From NCBI GenBank assembly GCA_007449985.2, contig VIIQ02000665.1, positions 89,287-153,286 of the forward strand: 64,000 nt of DNA. Reading direction: 5' to 3'. The stretch comes from Desmodesmus armatus (lineage: Eukaryota > Chlorophyta > Chlorophyceae > Sphaeropleales > Scenedesmaceae). Shown piece by piece: positions 22,096-32,900 of the stretch; position 1 is the stretch's first letter; every line of letters starts with the position of its first letter. The position numbers were made by a program, and so were the translations under genes. The notes under the pieces are model-generated. The model saw only the letters and a program-made list of their open reading frames with translations, did not search any database and was not told the origin of the DNA.

Positions 22096-23381
22096 CTAAA
22101 GTCACAAAGTCAGGCTAAAAGACCCCTGGACTTTTGGTTGTGGTGGAGCAGCCTGATCCAGCAAAGGGACTTCCACAGAAGGCTCAGGGCAATGCAGTGT
22201 ACATGGTTGCACCTATGACGTTTGGCAGGTGGTACAGGCAGACCAAGTGCAAGGTGGCAGCCTGCAGGGGAGCCAATGGTCGTCACTGCATGAGTGCCTG
22301 ACTCACTGACATGATCGGTCTCATCCTTGCCTCGGCCCACAAGAGCTGTTGCCAATGCTTTCAAACCTGTAAACAACGTAATGCTTGTTTGTTTCAGTTG
22401 CTGCAAGCGGTTGTCAGGTGGACCACAGGAGCGTATCCTGCAGTCCCGTCGTTCATAGACTAGCTGGGGACTGTTGCTGGGAGCTCCACTCGAGTGGGGG
22501 GCAAACGAGACTTGTTGGGTCAGCCAGACCCGCATGAAGGCTTTTCACGACACCTGTTCTTCTGCAAGCTGGCAAGGGGCAGGCGCTGGCCCAGACACAT
22601 GTTGTCACCGTCATCGCCCTCACAAACGGGATGATATCCGGAGTGGACCATGCAAATGAGCAGAGCCCCAAATAAGACACACCAGTGGCATCACTGTAGC
22701 ATGGATCTCCATGGAACCCACCATTCCGGCAACCAGGCATAACGGCTAGTTGAGTCACCACCAAACCAGAACCCCGTGCCCCCAAATTGTGCCCGCAGCG
22801 CAATCTGTCCATCCACACTCGTTGTCCGTAAGCACTAAAGTTGTTGTACAGAAGCAAGTTGCAAAGGCACTCAACGACCCAATTGACAGCGCAGCAGCAA
22901 AACTATTTGGCCAGCTGTGGAGACCTAGCTCCGTTTCAGCATAAGATAGTGTATAGCTTGACTGGTTGCCGCTTGAAATACATAGTGTTCGCAAACCGGG
23001 CTCAGAGCAGCTGCAGCAGAGCGCAAGGAGTTGCACCCGTCCGCAGACAGCCCAGCCTGCCTAGGAGCGCGCCTGCAGGTGTTCAGGTGAGTGCAACTTG
23101 CGCAACTATTGCTCCGGAAGCGTTGGGGGTGCCGCAGGGCTAGGGAAACGCTTGCATTCTCGGCTGCAGTGTGGCTCAACTTCCGTGCCTGTGTGTGCCG
23201 GTCTTCAGTAGCCTTATCAAATACATGTCATGCATTGAGTCTTCTCCGGGCTCGATCCGCGTGTACTAGGCGCTCTCTTCATTTCCTGCCCAGATTCACT
23301 GTCAAGTTGTGTCACCCCGTGCTGCACACCACAGGTTGCGGCTTTCGTGCTTGGTTAAGGCTTTCTGAGGGATCAATAACA
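22096..23381. other. no gene assigned; upstream region of RING-CH gene
   Basis: There is no supportable coding chain. Minus-strand frames at 22,110-22,857 have mixed composition without domains. The right part should contain the promoter and 5' UTR of the RING-CH gene. A GTGAGT site at 23,088 could be a 5'-UTR donor. Confidence 0.4.
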
Positions 23382-25734
23382 ATGGTAAGCACGCGCCAAA
23401 GCAGCTGCCTGCTCCTGTTGCTGGCTGGGGGCAGAAGCAGCAGGCTGATCTCACTGCAGCACAGCTGTTCAAGCCTCGGTGGTGCCAGCAGGCTCCAGAT
23501 AATATCAGCAGTATATCGGGACTCACCTGGCAACCACAGGCAGGCAGGCATAGCAACCACCTGCAGCTGCTGACAGCCTCCACCATGCTTGTGCTCCGTG
23601 GTCCTGCAGGCAGCAGAGGGTGCTGATAGCGACATGTGTTGGATCTGCCTGGAGGAGGCTTCCGAGGATGGCAACCACCAGCTTGTTGCGCCTTGCAAGT
23701 GCCCGCGCAAGGTGCACCCCCAGTGCCTGGCTCGCTGGCAGCTGCAGCAGGCAGGCAGGCACGAGGAGAAGTTCTGCAGGTGTGTGTTGCAGGCAGCTGT
23801 GTTCTTCACATATCTGGATTCATAGCATGCAGATGCTTTCAGTAGCCTTTGTCCACAGCTCATCCACGCCTCTCACTCCTGTGTCATCCCCACTACCCCA
23901 TGACGCAGCTAGGCAGCATAACCGCACACCACCCATCACTCCTGGTTGACGCCCTCCACGAAGCCGCTCCTGCCCCTGCCAACTCTTCTTGACCTATCCT
24001 GCGCTCCCTTTCCCGTGTCTCTCCTTGCCTGTGCGACTCACAGGTTCTGCAACCATGAGCTTGCTGACTGGAAGCGCCACCTGACCCCAGAGGAGCTGAA
24101 GCCCGAGGTGTCTAAGGTGCAGCCCATCATGGTGGTCTACTTTGAGGGACAGATCCACAGGATCCCAGTCAAGCAGGGCCCAGACGGCCTGGACGAGTTT
24201 ACCGGCAAGATCAGGTGGGTTGGTGCTGAGGACCCAGCTTGGCGGCTGACTGCTTGACTGGTGGGGGCGTGCCGAAGGGCAGGAGGGACCCACAGCTTCA
24301 GTTTATTCTATGCATGGGCAGCATGCAACTGTGCGTAATGCGCTTCTAATCAGCATTTATCAACACGAGTGGCGACCGGCGTTGGCGGGTCGTGCTGACC
24401 CTCTGCTCCCTCCTGCATGTGTGATGTGTGAAAAGCGCAGCATTGTGCGCCTTGTGCTGGCTTCTTGTGTTTCCTGCACATGCATTGTGACAGACCAAAA
24501 CATGCGCGTGATGTGCTGACCCTGTCCTGCATGCGCATGGCTGTGCTGAGCTTTTCCTGCATGCACTCCCCACCCACCCCACCGTCCTGCTGCCAACAAC
24601 GTCTGCATCAGCGTCACCTGTCTGCTCTTGCGCAGTGTGCTGACCTATTCTGATGTACTTGCCATGCACTTTTTGGTCTCCTGCCCCTGCAGGGAGCTGT
24701 TCCGCCTGCCTGAGGACGTTGACATCAGCCTGACCTTTGGCTGCAAGGAGCCCATGAGCGGCTCACACCTCAAGCTGGAGGGCATGGGGGCCTTTGATGC
24801 AGCAGTGCACTGCGCCAGCGTGGCCGCGGCCGATCGGCAGCAGAAGATCAAGAAGTCCTACTCCACAGGCAACCTGGGCAGCACCCCTGCGCTCACCGAG
24901 GGCAACGTGCCCCGCAGTGCCTCCATCAACAACATGGGCAGCGGCGCGCACAGCCCCAGCGACGCCCCTGCCACCCCTCCCTCCGCCGCCGGTGCCTCTG
25001 CTGCCTCTCCTGCAGCACAGGACCGGCGGCAGAGGTTTCCCGCCCAGCAGCAGCAGCCCCAGCACGCCCCCAACGCACGCAGCAGGAGCTTCAGCACCTT
25101 CAGCACCCCCCGCAGCACCGGCGCAGAGCAGCCAGCCGCCTTCCGCAACATCCTCGGCATGCTCAACGGCGCCCCCGGCAGCCCACAAGCACCCCAGGGA
25201 GCAGGAGCAGGCGCCAGCCCTACCCCCATGCCCCAAGCGTCGCCGCGTGCAAGCCTGCCCCCTCCAAGCCCTGTGAGGTTCGCAGAGCCCCCTGCAGCAG
25301 TCACCGCAGCCCCAGCACAGCAGGCAGGACAGCGCGTGCAGCAGTCTGCGTCCATGCGCAGGGAGCGGCTGAGCCTGAGGCAGGTCAGCGAGCTGAAGGA
25401 TGTCCCAGAGGCGGATGAGACGGTTGCAGTTGGCAGCCTGTCTGGCAAGTTCAAGCTGCACCTCAAGGCCTTCTCCCGCAAGGTGGCCCGCAGCCTCAGC
25501 TTCACCAGCGGCAAGTCTGCAGGAGGCGCAGGCAGCAGCATGAGCACCGCTGCAAGCATGGAGCACGAGTTTGTGAGCGCAGGCAGCAGCTTCAGCATCA
25601 ACAGCAACAGCAGCAGCCGGGTTGGCTCCTACACCTCAGCAAGCCCACCGCCCAACTTTGCCGCTGCAGCGCAGTATGGGCGTGGCCCCAGCCCCCTGCC
25701 TCCTGCCACCCCACCCAGCATCTACAGCTGCTAG
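23382..25734 (+). CDS. RING-CH (RINGv) E3 ubiquitin ligase candidate with PB1-like region
   Basis: Exons: 23382-23384 (ATG directly followed by GTAAGC), 23610-23779, 24044-24214 and 24693-25734; phases agree, giving 461 aa. Residues about 7-61 form a C4HC3 RING-CH: CWIC, CKC, HPQC and CRFC, with the last Cys pair split by intron 2. Such domains recruit E2 enzymes for ubiquitin transfer. Residues about 80-150 (PIMVVYFEGQIHRIPV, then the LPEDVDISLTFGCKEP stretch) look like a PB1/ubiquitin-like fold, an oligomerisation module. The rest is a long Ser/Pro/Ala-rich, probably disordered tail. There are no membrane segments, unlike MARCH ligases. The three-base coding exon 1 is unusual; a start elsewhere remains possible. 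Confidence 0.78.
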
Positions 25735-28700
25735 GGCGGGCAAGGGGGTAGGGCATTGTCTGGACTGGGCAGCCGAGTTGTCTGTCTGTCGTAGTACAGG
25801 ATAGGGCAGGGCGCATGTCCCCAGTGTGTACCAATGTGATCCAAGGCTTGTTGGCGGGGGGTGCGGTCTTGCTGCGTTGCTTCGGTTTTCAGGCAGGCGG
25901 CAGCGGGTATTGTGAGTTGTGTCCGACTTGGCTTGTGCAACAGCTCTCTGTGACTCCACTACATTTGTGCAGTGCGCCCCTTTAGCTGACAGGACAGCCC
26001 AGCCTGTGCTGGTGCTGGTCGGCGGGCATTCGAGTTGCAGTTGCACCATTGTTCTGGAAAGTGTTCACCACGTGTGCATCCACCCACACCGTAAACCCCA
26101 GCAGGTGTGGGCTGGTGTGCTAGAGCGGCATGTGCATATTCACCTCTGCCGTGTTTCTGGTCCGTGTGAATCAGCTGCAAACCTCTTGCACAAGATGTGT
26201 GTGATGTGCTGTGCAGATTACAGGCAGGCACCTTGGTTGGGGTTTGTTGGTGCGTGTGGACAGATACCTGCTTGTTCATATCAGTCCTACAGCATGGCTG
26301 CTGCACCTGTGTGTGTGGGGAGCGAGTGACATGCGAGCTCCTCCAACGGATGTATGACAGTGTTGGGGACCAAGGCGTGAGGCAACAGTCGCAGCAGCTG
26401 CTGCTGTATCGGGCATGTGCAGTTGTGCAAGGATGAAAGGGTGAACACCCCAACACATGCAGCACTCGCCAGCAGTGCTTGGGGCAGCTTGGTTTGTATC
26501 CAGTCCGGATGCGCCACCAGCTGTGGCTGCTTTCGTTTGGGGCTGCCGTCATTTTGGCCCTTCTGCGAGGTCATCATTGGGCGTGCGGGTGCGCGCCTGT
26601 ACGTCTGCTTGTTGCTGGCTTGCTTGGACAGCCCGTGCTGGGCATTGTCTGCTGCGGTGCGTGGCACTGAGGCTGATTATGGGCGCCCCTGCGGGTGTTG
26701 TTCCAAAAAAAGAACCTGCTTGAGATCCTGATTGCATCATTCCCCAGAGAACACTGTGTCTAGGAGGCCTCCTGTGTGGCCTTGTATTCCTGGTGAGACG
26801 AGGTGCTGTGCTGGCACCACCACCCTCTCGTGCTCCTGTGGGGCGAGGGCATGTGGGTGGCCTGTCAGCTGTCGAGGGTGTTTTGAGACACGACAGGGAA
26901 CAGCTGTAAAGGCGCGCGTGATTGCCTCTGTGTTGAGCTGTGTGCTGTGCTTCCATCGTTGCTCCAGGCAGGCAGGTGTTTATATTATGTTGTGTGCTGG
27001 CCTCTGCAACAGCCCTTTCCCTCACAGGAATGGCATGTGTGCTGCCTGCATGCTATGCAGCCAGCATGCCATCCAACTGTCAGGGCTTGTTGCAGGGGTT
27101 GTCAGGGTTTTGGGCGGTGGGGTTGTTGTCGCTGTTTGTTCGATCGTTGTGTCACCTGGACTGGTGTGCGTGCTGTGTGTTTTGTGGTGGTATGACGCAG
27201 ACCACCCAGCGTTGCTTTTGCGTGTTCATGTCCCAGCACCCCTGCGGGTGTGGAGTGCACCAGCTAGGCAGGGAGGGAGCAGCGCTTGCCCTCACCTTGG
27301 TGTGCGCTCAGTTATGGGCGTTGAAGACCATCAGTTGATTCGGGTGCTGTCTTTGCCATCCGACTGTGTGTAACATGAAGTGCATCCTGCATGGTGTATA
27401 GTGCACGTTGGCAGGCCTGTTCCTGAGCAGTAACGGAAGCTTTTCGTGCACATGCAGCAAGGGCCTGCATGCCATCCACGCAGAGGGCGAGTCGCTTCTT
27501 TGCAGTGCAGTAGGCTGCTAGCGCAGTGCACCTGAGCATGGCAACACCCAGGGTGGTTTGCCTCCCTCCTCTTCTGTCTGCACAACTGGGCCAGGGGGCT
27601 TCAGTTTGTTGGCGTGGTTGCTGCATGCCGTAGGGTTGTTTCGGGTCCTGCATGGGTTCTTTCAGGCTCAGGGTTGGCAGGGAGCTTTTTGGGGCCCTGA
27701 CAGCACAGGGTCACACAGGATTTGTAACCCACCAAGTGATCTGACTCGCATGCTGCAGCAGGGTTGACTCAGTTGTGCTGACGGGCTTGTTGCATGATGC
27801 ATGCACTATGTTTCTACAGCAGCCAGCACTGTCATGCCCGACAGGCATGGTGTTGTGGGCCTTTGACAGGCGGCCGCAACAAAGGAGGATTGTTGGCAAC
27901 GTGTCGCCTGTGCGTCATCCTGCATGCATGTGTTTGATGGGCTCAGCACGGGAACGTGCCTTGTTTTGCTGGTGTGCCTTGCAAAGTGTGTGGCTTGTTG
28001 GCCGGGTGTACAGTGTTTGAGGGCTTGACACGCTCGACTCCATGCTGTGGTGTGCACTGCGCACACCTTGCAGGCATGGCATACGCGTGGCTTGTACATG
28101 TGGGGATGTTTATACATGCCATCTGCAGCTCTGCAGCCAGGGTTGGGTTTTGACATGGCTCAGTGGGGGTTTTGGGTGGTGGGTGCGAACCCTACTGCTA
28201 GGACGCCTCGACCAGCTGTCGGCGTCAAGCCTTTGTCATGCAGAATACAAAGCACAGCCTGGGTGTCCTTACAGTGCTCCTGTAATTGCCCACTCCTGCT
28301 GCTGTCAGCTTGGGCGTCCTGAGCAGCACCGCCTAGCTGGTGGTGCAGCAGCAGCTGCGACAGTGCTCAGCACTAGCTGCGAAGGCAGGCTGCAGAATAT
28401 TTTGGCGGCGGCCGCTGCTGCTGCTTGTGGGTGAGTAGCGGGCAGTGGCACGGAAGCTCCGACCTGCCCCATGGGGCTGTGTGAGGTGTAGGTACATATG
28501 TGTGCCTTGCTGGCCCTGTTACTATAGGGCAGTGCTCTAAATCTGTCTGTGTGTTGTTGGCCTTGCGTGCATGAGTGTCTTCCTGCCTTCCTGCCATTGT
28601 CGCTTGTACTTGTGTGTGCCGCGTGCTCGAGTGTGTACCTGGCAGCGTGTGCACCTGTGTGCGTAGGTGCATTAAGACAGAACTGCACGTATTGTGTATG

Positions 28701-29500
28701 CGTGGAGATGGTGTGTGCGCTCTTGTGTGTTTCGTGCTTCCTCACAGCCTGTGCTGTGTGATTGCACTGATGACTGCACTGATGTATATCCTGTGTGCCT
28801 TCACAACACTAAGGCACAGCTGCACAGGCATGGCATTGGGTGCTGATACTACCCAAACCTTCAATCCCAAGTCCCTGGTCCTTCTCCTTGTGGCGCAACC
28901 ATGCAATGGTCGAGTGTGTGCGTGTGTGTGCATATGATTCAACCGGCCCCTTGGCCACAATTTTGTACAGCCTTGATGGCACCCCATGGTGATCACGTGT
29001 AGTCAGTGGTGATACTTTGGCCATGCTGTAACTGCAACACCTTCTTCCTATGCTTCTGCCTATGTGGTTTCCCCCTGGACCACTGTTTGCCAGACCAGAC
29101 AGAGTTCATCCCACATTCCGAAGTGAACCATGCCTCAGCAGTAATCCCAAGCAACAAATGGCTGCGACACACAAGCAGCGGCCATCACATGTGGCTTTGC
29201 AAGTGCTTATAATATCTGAACCGTCCAGAAGTGCATATCTTGTCAAATAGGAAACCATGCTGCACAGCTTCTGTTGCATCAGCACCAGGTTGCCGCCGCT
29301 GTCAGAAGCTGCACGGGCAATCCCTGCTGCGGTCATGAATGTGAAGACTGAAAACCACAGCTGTGCAGCCGGCTGATTGCTGCCCCACGAACCTGCTGCC
29401 AGCCTCTCTTGCTGCTGGCATTTGCTGGCACGTTGGCGCGCCCTCAATGTCATACCGCCATCAGCAGCCAAAGGGCCTGCAAGACCAAAGGCATGCTGCA
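25735..29500. other. 3.7-kb T/G-rich region without recognised gene
   Basis: The start is the RING-CH gene's 3' UTR; TGTAA words occur near 26,906 and 27,371. The plus strand is markedly G/T-rich throughout, so long frames such as 26,732-27,373 arise from composition and show no domain. A GTGAGT donor after an Ala-rich frame at about 28,330-28,430 is the only exon-like signal. A minus-strand frame at 29,106-29,501 is also unassignable. Confidence 0.45.
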
Positions 29501-29547
29501 CGTCTACCCCCCCCCCCCTTGTGCTCTTAGCAGCGGCAGTGAACCCA

Positions 29548-29555
29548 TTATGTTA
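29548..29555 (-). terminator. candidate TGTAA poly(A) signal for succinyl-CoA ligase gene
   Basis: ATGTAAC on the minus strand lies about 400 nt beyond the stop codon at 29955. TGTAA is the usual poly(A) signal word in chlorophyte nuclear genes. The assignment is by position only. Confidence 0.35.
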
Positions 29556-29954
29556 CATGTTTGAAAACTTCAGCCCTGAAGCTCAACCCAATCATGCAGG
29601 AAGCACACAGCCCTGTGGCCGATGAGCAGGGCTCAACACAGGTGCCGCAGCCTCAACCCAGGAAACGCCTTTGTGACAAGAAAAATGTACCACAAACCTC
29701 CGTCACAGCTGTGTACAGCAGGGTTCAGCCCAACATGCACCCCTGCCAGGAGGTGTACAGCCTCTGCGATAGGGAGAGAGCTGTGGCTGCAACTGCCACT
29801 GCCCCAGCCCCCACTGCCAGCATGCGCTGCCGTCACACATGCACATGGACAACAAAGACCTCCATATGAGTGCATGTGCACAAGTTGAGAGGTGTGCATC
29901 TGTTTTCTTGTTGCGCATGTGTAACAATCAAACTGAAAAACCCATCAGCGCCCA

Positions 29955-32900
29955 TCAGCTCTTGATTGATGCCACGGCCTTTGTTGCTGCGTCGTCCAGG
30001 TCATCTGCTGCAATGATGTCAATGTTGCTGGTCTTCAGGATCTTCTTGCCAGCCTCAACATTGGTGCCCTCCAGCCGCACAACCTGCACACACACACACA
30101 CCAGCAGTGGTGGCTGGTTACAAACGGCAGCAGCATTCACAGCAAGACGTGCAGCAGCTGTCGGCTTTCAGCCCTAGGCTAGGGTCGCAACCACACCTCC
30201 TCCCTTGGATTTCATCCTGCGCCTGCGGCCCTGCCGTCTTGCCTGACCGCCCTGCCATGCCTTGCACGCCTTTGCTGAACCCCTTCCTGCCTTCATGCTT
30301 CACTCAGCTAAGGTACCTCCACGTCCAGTAGCTTTGCTGTGCCACAGTGACAGGGCCGGCCATGAAGTTTGAACAGCCTTCACTCATTTTGCTTAGGTCT
30401 CCCCCCCCCCAAATAACCAGGCCCACTCACCAGCGGCACCTTGACTCCAACCTGCTTTGCCGCGCTGACGATGCCGCTTGCCATGACGTCACACTTCACG
30501 CTTCCTCCGAAAAGCCACCGCTACCCCCCCCCCCCCCCGCCCATCCCCACGCTGTCCCTCCACTCACCAGTGGCACCTTGACTCCGACCTGCTTTGCCGC
30601 GCTGACGATGCCGCTAGCAATGACGTCACACTTCATGATGCCTCCAAAGATGTTGACCAGGATGGCCTTCACCTGGGGGTCACTGGTCAGGATCTTGAAC
30701 GCCTCAACTACCTGAGTGAGAGGGAGGTAGTAAGTGAGTGAGTGAGTGATTGAGTGAGTGAGTGAGTGAGTGAGCCACATCAGACGTGCATGCCAACAAC
30801 ACCAGTGTAGCCATACACATCAGCATGTACGTGTGATGCGCATGCGTGCAAAGGGGGGAGGGGGCCTCCGTTCAGGATGTTGCACGCCTCAACACGTTGA
30901 CAATGCGAGTGAGTGAGTGAGTGGGTGTTTGCAGGGTGGGGATGGCCAGGGGGGGGGGGTATCAGCCCATGCACTCAGCTGCTGTCATCGCTACATTATA
31001 CTGCTGTCATTCTCACAGCGCACCTGTTGCTCGCTGGCGTTGCCCCCCACGTCCAGGAAATTAGCTGGTGCCCCTCCATGCAGCTTGATGATGTCCATGG
31101 TAGCCATGGCCAGTCCAGCACCGTTGACCATGCAGCCGATGTTGCCGTCCAGCCCAATGTAGTTCAAGTCGTACTTGGATGCAGCAACCTCCCTGTGTGT
31201 GTGTTGGGGGGGGGGGGGGAGCAGGGCACAGCACGGCAAAGGATGCCACAGCACGGCGGGCTTGTCATAAACTTGAGACAACGACCGTCTTGAAGGACAG
31301 ACTATAGAAGCAGTTCTAAACACATTCCTGCAGGGCAGGAGTCTTGATTGCGTTCGATAGATTGATTGCGTTCAATAACGCAGGTGACTGTGCACTGTCG
31401 GCTCACTGAAGACAACAAGCCTGGCAGCGCACCCCTGCCCCCCCCCCCTCCCGTGCTCAATATTGTTGATGTTGAGGCACAGCAATGCACAAGCACACCC
31501 CCTCTGATCCCTGTGGACCCCCCGCTTTTAGACACCTCCCCCCCCCCCCCCCCCCGCCCACTCCCACACACCACTAAACCCCCCACCTTGAGTCCAGCTG
31601 GCTCTCATCCTTCAGCTCAAAAATGTCCTTCTGCCTGTGTAACAGCAGATAGAGGTGGCACAGACATCACTCATCCACTAGCATTGACTAGAGCACACTA
31701 CACACAAGGAGCCTCAGCACAACTCTATGACAGCAGACATGGCACGACGTCAGTGATCAACTGGCCATGACTATCTTAGTGTGCAAGTTATACACAAGGA
31801 GCCTCTAGCCAAGTTGTTCAACAACTGATTGCCAAGGTTGCACATTTGCATGTGTTGCGTTGCATGTCTCACCTGTATGAGGCGCTGTCATCAAAGCCCA
31901 GCTTGGCATCAGCAGCAATCAACCTGCCAGCATCATCCTCAGCAAGGGGGTTCACCTGAAGAAGTAAATCAGTAACAAGTAATTGGATGTTACACAGAAC
32001 ATTGCCCGTTTGGGGAGCCAACAAAAGGCTCATTGGGCAAAAGCAACTCTGAAACGAAACAAAGTGACTAACCAATCCAAGGGTGAAGGTTTTAGGGTTT
32101 AGCTGCAGTAACGTATGCAGGATAATGGCAAGGGGATTTCGTAAGCAGGGTATGGTAGGCGAATACCGTAAGCATCATATTGAGGACTGGATAGCGCAAC
32201 ATATGTGAGCACCTCGATAGACAACCACAAGCCAAAGCAACGGCTCAACCCCAAGTGTGGCTAGCGGGCGTGCAACCAAAAGGATCCATCCAAACTGACC
32301 CTGCTATTCTCCCAGAAGTATGCCACGCAAATTCCAATCTGAGGGTGACAGATAAACCACCAACACCCACCTGTTCCTCGACACTTTTTTTGTCATATAC
32401 CCCGCCTCCCCCCCCCCCCCCCCCCCCCCGCAACCCCTTCTATATCTCCCCTACCCATTCCGTCCCGTTGTGCCAACCCTTGCTCCTGCCCCCCGCCCCC
32501 TGCACCTTCTCACCCCCCTTCCCCCCACTGTGCAGTAACAAAAGGTTAACAAACTGTACCGCACATCACCCCTGTCCACCCCTGCCCCTGCATTCTCCCC
32601 CCCCCCCCACACACCTGTGCCCCCGCCCCCATAAACCCCACCCACCTCCACCATCCTGTAGTATGCTACTTCGAACAGCTTGTACAGCGCCTCACTCCCC
32701 CCCCCCCCCGCTTATGCCATCCCCTAGCCAAACCCCTGCAGTCCCCCTCCCCCCACACCCACCTCCACCATGGTGCAGTCTGCTGAGTCGAACAGCTTGT
32801 ACAGCGCCTTGATTTGTTCAGCAGCAGCCTTCAGGTCACCACTAACTGCCAGACCCTTGGCCATCTGCAGGGCCTGGGCATCGGTGATGCCTGTATGGGG

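Noticed and set aside
26732..28434. Several plus-strand open frames over 100 codons
   Set aside because: Composition-driven in G/T-rich DNA; no domains, no consistent splice sites, and Cys/Val/Leu-heavy translation.
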